From NCBI GenBank assembly GCA_025965315.1, contig JAOPXD010000092.1:1-34728 (forward strand): a stretch of DNA of 34,728 nt. Reading direction: 5' to 3'. A program made the position numbers and the translations under genes. Below, in pieces: positions 22,898-33,050 of this stretch. The DNA comes from Marmoricola sp. Lineage in GTDB: Bacteria > Actinomycetota > Actinomycetes > Propionibacteriales > Nocardioidaceae. Position 1 is the stretch's first letter; each line of letters opens with the position of its first letter. The notes under the pieces are model-generated. The model did no database searches, was not told where the DNA came from, and saw only the letters and a list, made by a program, of their open reading frames with translations.

Positions 22898-23638
22898 TCA
22901 GAGGCCGTTGGTCCAGGTGATCGGAGCGGCAAGCACGTCCGGGAACTTCTTCTCGGCGTACTTGAGGTACTGCTCGATGTGATCAGACATCGCGCCGGCC
23001 GACGCCGTTGTGTCACGCGACGCGATTGCCTCGTAGATGTTGAGATGCGCCTTGTGGACCGCGGTCCTGCGCACCTCTGGGTAGTCGATGCCGATCGCCG
23101 AGCCGTCCAGGATCCCGAGCAGCGCGTCGACGAGGTAGCCGAACATCGCATTGCCCGATCCACGTGCGATCACGTCGTGGAACCGCTTGTTCTCCTCCAG
23201 GAAGATCGACTGATCGTCGAGGTGGGTTCCCATCGTGTCGACGCTTGCACGGAGATCCAAGAGCTGTACGTCGCTCATCCGCTCCGCGGCGAGCTGGGCC
23301 ATCATCGGCTCGAGACCGCCGCGCGCCTCGGCGATGGTCCGAAAAGGCGCGTGAGAGAACTGCAGAAGCAGCGTCAGTGAGGTCGCGAGACTCGTGGCAT
23401 CCGGCTGTTCGACCACCGGTCCACCGCCGGGTCCGGGCTTGAGGGAGATGACGCCCTGGAGCTCCAGGAAACGCAGGGACTCGCGGAGCGTGCCACGGCC
23501 GACTGCGTACTCCTCGAGCATCAGCCTCTCGGGCGGAAGGCGATCACCTACGGTGTGACCCCGACGGGTGATGTCGGCAACGATGCGCTGAGCGAGCAGC
23601 ATCGCGGTCTTCTGGGGGCGCAGGGGCGGTGAACTCAC
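22898..23638 (-). CDS. GntR-family regulator, FadR-type (FCD domain)
   Basis: A 246-residue DNA-binding regulator. An N-terminal winged helix is at about 10-75 (GDRLPPERLMLEEYAVGRGTLRESL, split here by family convention into helix 2 and the recognition helix). It is followed by an all-alpha FCD ligand domain with ENKRFHDVIA and DHIEQYLKY carrying metal-type His residues. The start GTG 23638 has GGAGAG about 6 nt upstream; the long N-terminal extension to 23833 lies inside the upstream hydrolase gene. It is the last gene of the BVMO - CoA-transferase - hydrolase operon and the only regulator inside the catabolic locus, so it is the best candidate to control it in response to an acid or acyl-CoA. 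Confidence 0.9.
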   Translation of the reverse strand: MSSPPLRPQKTAMLLAQRIVADITRRGHTVGDRLPPERLMLEEYAVGRGTLRESLRFLELQGVISLKPGPGGGPVVEQPDATSLATSLTLLLQFSHAPFRTIAEARGGLEPMMAQLAAERMSDVQLLDLRASVDTMGTHLDDQSIFLEENKRFHDVIARGSGNAMFGYLVDALLGILDGSAIGIDYPEVRRTAVHKAHLNIYEAIASRDTTASAGAMSDHIEQYLKYAEKKFPDVLAAPITWTNGL

Positions 23639-23651
23639 GTGGTCTCTCCGT

Positions 23652-24668
23652 TCACTCGGCGACATCGCGGATAAGGCCAGCAGGTGCATCATATTCATGG
23701 TTAGCCGCCGCTGGGTCGGAACCCGGCATTGAGCTCGCCACCGATTCCGATACCAGGCGCGCCACCCCGGCGACGATCTCGTCCCGAGCGGACCGGGCGC
23801 CAGCTGACGCTCCGGTGAAGCGCAGGAATCCATGGCACATCGTCGGGAGCGTCATGTGCCGCACCGGGACCGATACCGACGTCAGGGCGTCAGCGTATGC
23901 AACGGCCTCGTCACGCAAAGGGTCATTGGCAGCGATCGCGATGAGCGTGCTCGGCGCGCCGGCCGACGACGGTGCTCGCAACGGACTGACCAATGGGTCG
24001 TTCCGCAGCTGGAGGGGTGCGTAGCGGTCGAAGAACCAGACCATGTCAGCCCGACCGATCGGGAACCCGTCGGCCTGCTCGACGTACGACGGCCTTGCGA
24101 AGTCGTGGTCGAGGACCGGATAGATCAAGAGCTGGAAGACCGGGCGCGGTCCGTCCTGTCCGTGGAGCAGGAGCGTGCATGCGGCAGCGAGGTTGCCGCC
24201 TGCACTGTCACCGCCGACGGCGACGGCGCTCGACCACGGCTGTGCGGCTGCCCACCGAGTCGCGGTCTCCATGTCCTCGAGAGCAGCGGGGTAGGGGTGC
24301 TCGGGAGACAGCCGGTAGTCGACGCTCACGACGGTGCAGCCGGCTTCGGCGGCAATGAAGCGGCACAGCTCGTCGGAGTACTCCAGATCGCCGGTGACCC
24401 AACCGCCACCGTGCGCGTAGACGAGCGTGACGCCGTTCGTGTCGTCGGTGGAGTAGACGCGGACGCGGACCTGTCGGTCGTTGTACATGGCCACGCGGTC
24501 TTCTACGGTGACGTCGAGCGGCCCGCCGGAGGCGAGACGGTCGCCGGCGGTCACGCGTTCACGTACCTCGACCGGGGACATGCTGATCATGGCGGCCGAC
24601 CCGCGAGCCGCGACGGCTGCACGAAGCGCTTGCAGGTCCTCGTCCAGGACGTACGTCGGGTCAGCCAC
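23652..24668 (-). CDS. Alpha/beta hydrolase, hormone-sensitive lipase (type IV) family
   Basis: An esterase of about 338 residues. The oxyanion motif YAHGGGWVTG is present with H86-GGG, the nucleophile motif GGDSAGG carries S155, an acid in IAANDPLRDE and a histidine in TMCHGFLRF complete the triad. The start GTG 24668 overlaps the end of the CoA-transferase gene; the frame upstream to 24770 is not supported. Sitting in one operon with a Baeyer-Villiger monooxygenase, it probably hydrolyses the ester or lactone that the monooxygenase makes. Confidence 0.91.
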   Translation of the reverse strand: MADPTYVLDEDLQALRAAVAARGSAAMISMSPVEVRERVTAGDRLASGGPLDVTVEDRVAMYNDRQVRVRVYSTDDTNGVTLVYAHGGGWVTGDLEYSDELCRFIAAEAGCTVVSVDYRLSPEHPYPAALEDMETATRWAAAQPWSSAVAVGGDSAGGNLAAACTLLLHGQDGPRPVFQLLIYPVLDHDFARPSYVEQADGFPIGRADMVWFFDRYAPLQLRNDPLVSPLRAPSSAGAPSTLIAIAANDPLRDEAVAYADALTSVSVPVRHMTLPTMCHGFLRFTGASAGARSARDEIVAGVARLVSESVASSMPGSDPAAANHEYDAPAGLIRDVAE

Positions 24669-25863
24669 TGATGACCGCGGAGGCAGCGAGCTCGGCGAGA
24701 CGCTCGGCCGCGATGCCGAGCTCATCGCCGAGAACCTCGGCGGTGTGCTCGCCCACCGACGGGACACCATCGTAGGTCGGACCGTCGTAGTCCTGCAGGT
24801 GCAGGATCGGTCCGGGCATCATGACCGGGCCGAGAACCGTGTTGGCCAGCTCGACAAGGGTCCGCTCGGCGAAGTGCGGATCGGAGACGATGTCACTGCT
24901 GTCGTTGACCGCGGCCGCGACGACCTCGAACCGGTCCAGGATCGCGAGTACCTCGTCGCGAGGGCGGGACCCGACCCAATCGATCACGATCTGCTGGAGG
25001 ACTGCGTTGTTGGTCATCCTCGCCGTGTTCGTTGCGTAGCGCTCGTCCGTCTTCAGGTCGCTGCGCTCCATCGCGTCGAAGAGTCGCATCGCGATGCCCT
25101 GGTTCGAGGCGGCGATCGCCAACCAGCCACCGTCACCTGCTTCGTAGATCCCCCGAGGTGACGCAGCGCCCGAAGTGTTCCCGTGCCGCTTCATGATCTC
25201 GCCGGTGGACGTGTAGTTGATGAGGGCGTCGCCGAGGATGAACATCAGCGGCTCGTAGAGGGCAATGTCGACCTCGGACCCCAGACCGGTGACCTCTCGG
25301 CGGAACAGCGCCATCGAGGTGCCGAAGGCGGCGGCTATTCCAGCAATCGAGTCGGCAAAGCCGAACGGCGGTGATGTGGGTGGCGTATGCGGCCAGCCGT
25401 TCAGGAAGGCGTATCCGCTCGCCGTCTCCGCGACCGTTCCAAAGCCCGGGCGCTCACGGTAGGGACCGGTCTGGCCGAACCCGCTCACCCGAGTCATCAC
25501 GAGGCCGGAATGTTTTTGGGCAAGATCCTTGAAGGACATCCCCCAGGCCTCCATACGGCCGGGCCGGAAGTTCTCGATGACGACGTCAGCACCATGGATG
25601 AGCTGGTTCACAATCGCCCGACCGTCCTCCTGGCGCATGTCGATCCCGACCGAGCGCTTGCCTGAGTTGAGGCGCGCGAAACCCATGGCCATCCCCTCAT
25701 GAGCCGGTTGCCACTGGCGTGCGAAGTCACCCTGAGCCGGGTCCTCGACCTTGATGACGTCGGCCCCGAAGTCGCGAAGCATGCGGCCCGCGGTCGGGGC
25801 GGCATACATGGATCCGAGCTCGATCACGCGGATGCCGGCGAGGGGAGCGGTGCTGGAGGTCAT
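24661..25863 (-). CDS. CaiB/BaiF family CoA-transferase (class III)
   Basis: A 400-residue formyl-CoA-transferase-like protein that moves CoA between carboxylic acids without ATP. Typical features are IRVIELGSMYAAPTAGRMLRD, FGADVIKVEDP, NSGKRSVGIDM, IENFRPGRMEAWG and the catalytic aspartate D171 in FADSIAG. The start is ATG 25863, 33 bp after the BVMO stop. It gives the pathway a second CoA-loading route beside the acyl-CoA synthetase at 5417. The donor and acceptor acids are unknown. Confidence 0.93.
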   Translation of the reverse strand: MTSSTAPLAGIRVIELGSMYAAPTAGRMLRDFGADVIKVEDPAQGDFARQWQPAHEGMAMGFARLNSGKRSVGIDMRQEDGRAIVNQLIHGADVVIENFRPGRMEAWGMSFKDLAQKHSGLVMTRVSGFGQTGPYRERPGFGTVAETASGYAFLNGWPHTPPTSPPFGFADSIAGIAAAFGTSMALFRREVTGLGSEVDIALYEPLMFILGDALINYTSTGEIMKRHGNTSGAASPRGIYEAGDGGWLAIAASNQGIAMRLFDAMERSDLKTDERYATNTARMTNNAVLQQIVIDWVGSRPRDEVLAILDRFEVVAAAVNDSSDIVSDPHFAERTLVELANTVLGPVMMPGPILHLQDYDGPTYDGVPSVGEHTAEVLGDELGIAAERLAELAASAVISG

Positions 25864-25896
25864 GAGCAGCCTGTCTTCTTGGGTGGCCAGGTGAGT

Positions 25897-27531
<1,635 letters not shown>

Positions 27532-27532
27532 T

Positions 27533-27573
27533 CAATGCATATGAATACTAGCATTGAGTGACCGCCGTCACAA
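27533..27573 (-). promoter_or_regulatory. BVMO promoter overlapped by CAATGC-N12-GCATTG operator
   Basis: On the minus strand, -35 TTGTGA (27573-27568), a 17-bp spacer and -10 TAGTAT (27550-27545) are visible, with the start expected near 27538. A 6-bp inverted repeat CAATGC (27533-27538) / GCATTG (27551-27556) surrounds the -10 box. The spacer also holds GTGAC-N4-GTCAC (27558-27571). The -10 plus downstream bases CTAGTATTCAT match the promoter at 9815-9825. This arrangement suits a repressor, possibly the GntR protein of the same operon. Confidence 0.65.
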
Positions 27574-27581
27574 GGTGCGGT

Positions 27582-27635
27582 TGAAGCAACTCGCTTCACC
27601 AAATGGTTGACATCCATACAGATCATGCGCATCAT
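27582..27635 (+). promoter_or_regulatory. Promoter and inverted repeat upstream of the ABC importer
   Basis: TTGACA (27607-27612) is followed 17 bp later by CATCAT (27630-27635), a fair -10. Just upstream of the -35 is an inverted repeat TGAAGC (27582-27587) / GCTTCA (27593-27598) with a 5-bp spacer. The leader to ATG 27710 is about 70 nt. The remainder of the gap holds nothing else I can support. Confidence 0.5.
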
Positions 27636-27709
27636 TAGCCGAGTCAGTGACCCACGCCACATACTCACCCGTACGCGGCGAACCATCACCTCTAGGGATG
27701 TGAACCCGG

Positions 27710-29254
27710 ATGTCGCACGAAAGCGCTTTGGCCGTCAGCGGCATCTCCAAGACGTTCGCAGGGCAACCGGCGCTTCGTGAGGTCTCGATGTCGGTGGCGA
27801 AAGGCTCCGTCCACGCGCTTGTCGGCCAGAACGGCTGCGGCAAGTCGACCTTGATCAAGATCTTGGCCGGGGTTGTGGACCCGGATGCCGGCGGAGGCAT
27901 CGCAGTAACGGGCGTCTCGCTGGCGCCAGGCTCGCCGACCGCTTCTGACCGCCTCGGGCTGAGATTCGTGCACCAAGACCTTGGTCTGGTCTCGTCTCTC
28001 GACGTCGTTGACAACCTTGCGCTAGGAGTGGGTTACCCCCGTCGTCGCACAGGCACGATCAACTGGCGGGCCGCCCGCGAATCGGCGCGAGATTCGCTCA
28101 CGCGTCTGGGCTATTCGATCGACGTCTCGCGTCCGGTCTCGGAGCTGACCATCAGCGAGCGCACGGCGGTGGCCGTTGCCCGTGCGCTGGACCCGACCCG
28201 GAGCGCGCCAACCGTGCTCGTGCTCGACGAGCCGACCGCGAACCTGCCCCGTTCGGAGTCTCAGAAGCTTTTTGCGCTTATCCGCGCCGTGCGAGATGAA
28301 GGTGTCAGCGTGCTCTTGGTCACCCATCACATTGATGAGGTGTTCGATATTGCTGACCACGTCACCGTGCTACGCGACGGCCGGTGGGTGAGTACGGACA
28401 GGATCGAGGACCTGACTCATGACCGGCTCGTAGCAAGGATGATCGGGCGCGCTGTCGAAGGACGAGGACGACTTGTAGAGGCCGGTTCCAAATCTGACGG
28501 GGCAATCGTGCTTGACGTGCAGAACCTTTCGACCACGGTGCTGCGTGGCATCAGCCTGGCGGTGCGCAAGGGCGAGGTCGTCGGCATCGCCGGCCTGACG
28601 GGGTCGGGGCGGGAGCAACTCGGTCCGGCTCTGTTCGGAGCAATACAGCGCCAAGGCTCGGTAGCCGTTCTCGGCACGAAGCTGGCGGCACACGATCCGC
28701 ACGCGGCTGTTGCTGCCGGCATGGCACTCGTGCCTGCCGAGCGCCATGCGAACGCCCTCTTCCTTGATGCCACAGTGGCGACGAACGTAACTGCGGTCGG
28801 GACGGAGCGCTTCACCCGGTTCGGCCTCGTCGCCGCGGGGCGGGAAAGCGCCGATGTCGACGACTGGATCAGGCGTCTCGGTGTGAACCCGCCGGACGGC
28901 AAACGACCGATCGCGACGTTGTCGGGCGGCAACCAGCAGAAGGTCGTTCTGGCGCGCTGGCTTCGTAACGGTCCCACCATCCTGATTCTCGACGACCCCA
29001 CGCAGGGCGTGGATGTCGGGGCCAAGGCTGAGATTCACCAGCTTGTGGCCAGCGCCGCGGCCCAAGGCGCGGCAGTGCTCGTCATCTCCACCGATCACGA
29101 AGAACTCACCTCCTTGTGCCATCGCGTGGAGGTTCTGGTTCGCGGTCACCTCAGCGCCAGCCTGCCTGGTCATGAGTTGAGCGATTCCGTCATCACCGCG
29201 GCGACGCTGGCAGCCGCATCCTCTGTATCCGCACGAGTGGGAGAACCCGCATGA
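27710..29254 (+). CDS. ABC importer ATP-binding protein, two-domain (RbsA-like)
   Basis: A 514-residue protein with two fused nucleotide-binding domains, as in RbsA/XylG/MglA. Domain 1 has Walker A GQNGCGKST (39-47), a degenerate signature ELTISERTAVAVARAL and Walker B LDEPT (172-176). Domain 2 has the family-typical weak Walker A GLTGSGREQ, signature LSGGNQQK (404-411) and LDDPTQGVDVG, with D429 where the catalytic glutamate is normal. It powers uptake together with the permease, whose ATG overlaps this stop (ATGA). The family mostly moves sugars, but members in catabolic loci take up other small molecules. Confidence 0.93.
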   Translation: MSHESALAVSGISKTFAGQPALREVSMSVAKGSVHALVGQNGCGKSTLIKILAGVVDPDAGGGIAVTGVSLAPGSPTASDRLGLRFVHQDLGLVSSLDVVDNLALGVGYPRRRTGTINWRAARESARDSLTRLGYSIDVSRPVSELTISERTAVAVARALDPTRSAPTVLVLDEPTANLPRSESQKLFALIRAVRDEGVSVLLVTHHIDEVFDIADHVTVLRDGRWVSTDRIEDLTHDRLVARMIGRAVEGRGRLVEAGSKSDGAIVLDVQNLSTTVLRGISLAVRKGEVVGIAGLTGSGREQLGPALFGAIQRQGSVAVLGTKLAAHDPHAAVAAGMALVPAERHANALFLDATVATNVTAVGTERFTRFGLVAAGRESADVDDWIRRLGVNPPDGKRPIATLSGGNQQKVVLARWLRNGPTILILDDPTQGVDVGAKAEIHQLVASAAAQGAAVLVISTDHEELTSLCHRVEVLVRGHLSASLPGHELSDSVITAATLAAASSVSARVGEPA

Positions 29255-30297
29255 CCATCAGCGACAAGACCGCCGAGGCGGCTACCTCCCGCTCGACCGC
29301 GCCGAACGGATCAGCTGCGGGCGCCCGGGCCAGCCGGCGACGCATCGGATTCGGATTCAACAAGTTCAGCGGCCTCTACCTCTGGGCGATCGTGATCGTG
29401 TTCTTCGCCATTCGTCTCCCGCAGACGTTCGGAACTACGCAAAACTTCAAGATCATGGCCGGAGACCAGGCCATTACCGCCATGGTTGCCCTTGCCCTCA
29501 TTCTTCCTGTCGCGGCCGGGGTCTTCGACCTGTCCGTCGCGGCCAACGTCGGCTTCTGCGTCTGCGTCGTTACCCGGCTCCAGATGCACGGCATGAGCGC
29601 GCCGATAGCAATCCTGATGACGCTGTTCGCTGGCGCCCTCGTCGGAGTTGTCAACGGGTTCGTCGTCGTCCGACTCGAGGTCGACAGCTTCATCGCCACC
29701 CTCGGCATGAGCAGCATCCTGGCCGCTGGGGCGTACTGGATCACCGGTGGCCAGCAGCTGGTCGGGGGTGTGTCGCAGAAGTTCCTGAACCTTGGGCAGA
29801 ACACGCTGTGGGGGATCTCCTACCCGTTCTACTACATGCTGGTGCTCTCGCTCGTCCTCTACATCATCGTCGAGCACACGCCGGTCGGTCGGTATCTGTT
29901 CGCGGTTGGCGGCAACATGCAGGCGGCTCGCCTTACCGGTCTGCGCGTCGATCGTGTCCGGGCGGGTGCGCTGATCTGTTCGTCGGCACTGGCCGGACTC
30001 GTCGGCGTCATCCTCGCGGCGAGCCTCGGATCGGCCTCCCAGGACGTCGGGCCGCCGTACCTGCTGGCAGCCTTTTCAGCGGTCTTCCTCGGCACTACTC
30101 AGATCCGGCCAGGTCGGGCGAACGTTGTCGGAACGCTGATCGCCGTCTATCTCCTCGCGACCGGCGTCAAAGGTCTCCAGCTGTCCGGCGCGCCGGTCTG
30201 GGTCAACGGCCTGTTCAACGGCGTCGCCCTGATCTTCGCGGTTGCACTTGCAGCTCGAGGCGCCCGCCGACAACGGGCCTCCAACGCAGCGGCGTAG
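29251..30297 (+). CDS. ABC importer permease (RbsC-like, BPD_transp_2 family)
   Basis: A 348-residue integral membrane protein with about ten hydrophobic segments. The family sequence VVNGFVVVRLEVDSFIATLG and the later GRYLFAVGGNMQAARLTGLR (cytoplasmic coupling loop to the ATPase) are present. The first ~35 residues are polar and cytoplasmic. It overlaps the ATPase gene by ATGA and precedes the substrate-binding lipoprotein. One permease gene suggests a homodimeric channel. Confidence 0.93.
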   Translation: MTISDKTAEAATSRSTAPNGSAAGARASRRRIGFGFNKFSGLYLWAIVIVFFAIRLPQTFGTTQNFKIMAGDQAITAMVALALILPVAAGVFDLSVAANVGFCVCVVTRLQMHGMSAPIAILMTLFAGALVGVVNGFVVVRLEVDSFIATLGMSSILAAGAYWITGGQQLVGGVSQKFLNLGQNTLWGISYPFYYMLVLSLVLYIIVEHTPVGRYLFAVGGNMQAARLTGLRVDRVRAGALICSSALAGLVGVILAASLGSASQDVGPPYLLAAFSAVFLGTTQIRPGRANVVGTLIAVYLLATGVKGLQLSGAPVWVNGLFNGVALIFAVALAARGARRQRASNAAA

Positions 30298-30387
30298 ACC
30301 GAGCGAGCCGCGGCCGTACCACCCAAAGTTCTCGGAGAGCAGCACCAGGCAAGTCAGATCAACTGACAACATCTATGAGGAGTAACA

Positions 30388-31515
30388 GTGCAGAAATCCA
30401 TGAAACTCACCTGTGTGGGAGTTGCTCTGGCGACCGCCTTGACCGCCTGCGGCGGAACGGCAACCGCGGGCAAGAGCAGCGCAAAGGCAGATCCGGCGAA
30501 GCTCGCCGATGCGAAGACGTTGGTGGCGAGCAGCCTGAAGAACCCAGACTCCATCGGGATCACCAACCCGCTCTCGAAGACGCCCACGGCGGGAAAGACG
30601 ATCATCGTCGTCGGTACCCCTTCGCCGGTGGCAGAGCTCAAGGATATCGCCTTCGCGGACGCCATCAAGAAGTTCGGATGGACCTCCAAGCGCCTGGTCG
30701 TCGGGGCTGGCCCCGAGGATGAAGCCAAGACGATCTCGCAAGCGGTGGCCCTCAAACCGGACGCCATCCTGTTCTCCGGCGCTGCCCCCTCCACGTTGGC
30801 CAAGCCACTCGCGGAGGCCAAGGCTGCGGGCATCCCGGTCCTCGCTGAGACGGTGACCGAGGCCAAGAGCGGCCCCATCTTCGACGCATCGATCGACGGC
30901 CCCGTGTTTGAGCAGTACGCCGGAAAGCTCATGGCGGACTACGTTGCCGTGAAGTCAGGTCCGAACACGAACGTAGCGGTCGTCAACCTGCCGGTGTTCA
31001 ACGTGCTGACCATCTACACCAAGGCATTCACCAAGGAGTTGAGCTCGGTCTGCCCCAGTTGCAAGGTCACCAAGCTGGACCAGCAGCTCAGCGACGTGGG
31101 CACGAACACGCCGTCGAGTGTTGTCAGTGCGCTGCAGCGGGACCCCAGCATCAAGTGGGTCATCTACAGCGTCGGTGACCTCTCTACCGGTGTCGACACG
31201 GCAGTCAAGGCGGCTGGTATCAAGGTGAGTGTCGGTGGTGGTGGCGCCAATGCAGCGAACCTCGCAGCCCTCAAGGCGGGGACGGAGCAGGCTTGGACTG
31301 GTCTCTCGACACCGATCCTCGGCTACCGCGACGCCGACATGATGGCGCGCTACTTCAACGGCGACCCTCTGACCCCGGGTGGCGACGCACTCCTGCTTCC
31401 GACCCAGATCATGACGCCGGCCACCATCGGTGGCGTTGCGCTCACGTCTGCTGGTAACTACCTGGGCGATGCCGGGTACGAGCAACAGTTCGAGAAGCTG
31501 TGGGGTCTCAGCTGA
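30388..31515 (+). CDS. Periplasmic-binding-protein-like lipoprotein of the ABC importer
   Basis: A 375-residue solute-binding lipoprotein. A lipoprotein signal ends in the lipobox LTAC with C21. The mature part resembles the type I (ribose/galactose) binding fold: KTIIVVGTPSPVAELKDIAF, ISQAVALKPDAILFSGAAPS, AAGIPVLAETV and IKWVIYSVGDLSTGVDTAVKAAG. GTG 30388 has GAGGAGT 7 nt upstream. It captures the substrate at the cell surface for the RbsA/RbsC-like pair just upstream. The ligand is unknown; the genomic setting points to a precursor of the catabolic pathway rather than a sugar. Confidence 0.92.
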   Translation: MQKSMKLTCVGVALATALTACGGTATAGKSSAKADPAKLADAKTLVASSLKNPDSIGITNPLSKTPTAGKTIIVVGTPSPVAELKDIAFADAIKKFGWTSKRLVVGAGPEDEAKTISQAVALKPDAILFSGAAPSTLAKPLAEAKAAGIPVLAETVTEAKSGPIFDASIDGPVFEQYAGKLMADYVAVKSGPNTNVAVVNLPVFNVLTIYTKAFTKELSSVCPSCKVTKLDQQLSDVGTNTPSSVVSALQRDPSIKWVIYSVGDLSTGVDTAVKAAGIKVSVGGGGANAANLAALKAGTEQAWTGLSTPILGYRDADMMARYFNGDPLTPGGDALLLPTQIMTPATIGGVALTSAGNYLGDAGYEQQFEKLWGLS

Positions 31516-31539
31516 CCCACCGGACCACCGTAGAGCCGA

Positions 31540-31626
31540 CCTCGCTGACAGAACAGAACATGGACCTCCTCCCTAGGCATCCTTCATGGTTGCGCCGGGG
31601 ACCATGTCTAGATCCTGTCAGCGAGG
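31540..31626. repeat. Long imperfect inverted repeat after the ABC operon
   Basis: CCTCGCTGACAG (31540-31551) and CTGTCAGCGAGG (31615-31626) are perfect 12-bp arms, and a nested pair ACATGG (31558-31563) / CCATGT (31602-31607) keeps the symmetry. Outside the arms GCCGA and TCGGC can add pairs. It starts 24 bp after the transporter stop. It may be an extended terminator or RNA structure; no flanking target duplication supports a MITE. The other bases between 31516 and 31774 hold no gene I can support. Confidence 0.6.
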
Positions 31627-31774
31627 CTTCGGCAGTGAACGACCAAGAGCTTGTTCGCATGGGTGCACGGACCGGGAGCAACGTGTCCACGTCGTACGAG
31701 ATCGAAGACACCGCCACGGCCCAAACCCAGCGGGAAACTGCAGGGCGGTCCCGGGGCCGACTACGCTGCCACAG

Positions 31775-32275
31775 GTGGACACCACGACGGTCGCGCTCGT
31801 CGCCGGCGGGATCGGCGTCGTCGGCACCTTGGCCGGAGTCGCCTTCACGCAGTGGCGCTCGGACGTCCGGGAACGTCACCGCAGCGAGGTCGAGCAACGT
31901 CGCGAGCAGAACGCACTCCTGCTCGACCATCGCAGGACCACCTACGTGGCTGTGATCCGGGAGTACCACCGCTGGAAGGACGCTCCCGATCGCCCGGGCC
32001 CGCCGCTTGATCCGAGTGACGACCTGATGGCGGACTTCTGGCACCTCCTCGCGGAGGTTGACCTCTACGGCAGCCGACGCGCGGCCAAGGCAGCGAGTGA
32101 GCTGTACTTCGCTCTCCACGACCTGCTGTACGGAAGCGGCTCGGAGGCCACGTCGCAGGATGCTCTTGACCGGTTCAGCGAGTTCCTCGACGCGGCGCGC
32201 ACGGACTTCGGCATTGCTCCTGACGAGACAGCGCCTCACCCCGGAGAGCCCAGCACCACGGACGGCGCGGACTGA
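31775..32275 (+). CDS. Membrane-anchored protein of unknown function
   Basis: A predicted 166-residue protein. It begins at GTG 31775 with an N-terminal membrane span (about residues 4-24: TVALVAGGIGVVGTLAGVAF), then a charged helical stretch (DVRERHRSEVEQRREQNALL) and a mostly helical cytoplasmic domain ending in an acidic tail. A -10 box TACGCT (31762-31767) lies 7 nt before the GTG with no RBS, so it is probably leaderless. A longer in-frame extension to 31586 would run through the inverted repeat and looks non-coding. I do not recognise the family; similar anchor-plus-helix proteins are common in actinobacteria. Confidence 0.65.
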   Translation: MDTTTVALVAGGIGVVGTLAGVAFTQWRSDVRERHRSEVEQRREQNALLLDHRRTTYVAVIREYHRWKDAPDRPGPPLDPSDDLMADFWHLLAEVDLYGSRRAAKAASELYFALHDLLYGSGSEATSQDALDRFSEFLDAARTDFGIAPDETAPHPGEPSTTDGAD

Positions 32276-32287
32276 TCGAGCTGGCTG

Positions 32288-32956
32288 CTAGCGGGCGTCC
32301 AGCACCTGTGGCGGAAGCACGCCTGCGAGTGCGGCGCGGACGGTGTCCCTGAACAGGCGCTCCTCGGCGACAGCCGCTGACGCCCTGGAAAGCGCCGACA
32401 ACGTCGGGTAGGCGTCGTCGTCGACAGCGACCCGCCGGTGCTCGTCCCCGGGGTCACCGAGGGCGAGGTCGCTCTCGGTGCTGGCGACGACGACGGCAAG
32501 GACGACCCTGAAGGCGACCAGGAGCAGCGGGCCGCTCAGGCCGGTCTTCCCGAGCTCGACGGCGAGCAGCTCGCCCAGCCGCAGCGCAGCGGGGGCATCG
32601 GTACGCCGGGTCAGGGTGAGGCGGGCAGCGTGCGGGTGCCGCCGCATTGTTCTCCACGCCGAGACGCAGAGCTCCTCGATGACTGCGACCGGGTCGCCGG
32701 CGACGGCTGGTGCGTCGATCTCGGCGAAGACCGCGTCGACGACGAGCGTCTCAAGGTCAGCCCGGTCCCGGACGTGCCGGTACAGGGTCATCGGCCCGGT
32801 GCCCAGCTCGTCGGCCACCTTCCGCATCGTCAACGCATCCAGGCCGCGTTCGTCGACGAGCCGCAGCGCGATGCTCTGCACCTGGGACCTGCTGAACTTC
32901 GGGGGCCTGCCCACCAGCCCTCCATCCCTCGCACCAGTCGGTTGCTCGCAGGTCAT
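32288..32956 (-). CDS. TetR/AcrR-family transcriptional repressor
   Basis: A repressor of about 222 residues. The N-terminal HTH is clear: FSRSQVQSIALRLVDERG, ALTMRKVADELGTGPMTLYR, HVRDRADLETLV. The rest is a helical ligand-binding and dimerisation domain. The start at ATG 32956 has GGAGG 7 nt upstream. It is divergent from an alpha/beta hydrolase whose promoter carries a clear palindromic operator (33021-33041), so it most likely represses that gene pair and perhaps itself. The inducer is unknown. Confidence 0.92.
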   Translation of the reverse strand: MTCEQPTGARDGGLVGRPPKFSRSQVQSIALRLVDERGLDALTMRKVADELGTGPMTLYRHVRDRADLETLVVDAVFAEIDAPAVAGDPVAVIEELCVSAWRTMRRHPHAARLTLTRRTDAPAALRLGELLAVELGKTGLSGPLLLVAFRVVLAVVVASTESDLALGDPGDEHRRVAVDDDAYPTLSALSRASAAVAEERLFRDTVRAALAGVLPPQVLDAR

Positions 32957-32994
32957 CGTCGCACCTCCGGGGTGGGTCCCGGCGGGGGCATGCC

Positions 32995-33041
32995 TTGACA
33001 CCGGAGAAGTGGAAGCCTAGTTTGCGTACATAATACGCAAA
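32995..33041 (+). promoter_or_regulatory. Promoter with overlapping TetR-type operator
   Basis: -35 TTGACA (32995-33000), a 17-bp spacer and -10 TAGTTT (33018-33023) form a strong promoter. The operator TTTGCGTA (33021-33028) - CATAA - TACGCAAA (33034-33041) is a perfect 8-bp inverted repeat covering the end of the -10 box, the expected start site and the bases just before GGAG and ATG 33051. Binding there would block initiation. Confidence 0.85.
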
Positions 33042-33050
33042 GGAGTCTGG

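Noticed and set aside
23691-23700. TATTCATG match upstream of the GntR gene as an autoregulatory operator
   Set aside because: It lies in the 3' coding end of the HSL-type hydrolase, encoding Asn-His-Glu-Tyr in frame, so it may be chance; not counted as a regulatory feature.
31540-31626. MITE with terminal inverted repeats
   Set aside because: No target-site duplication flanks the arms, the inner symmetry suggests a hairpin, and no second copy is seen in the window.
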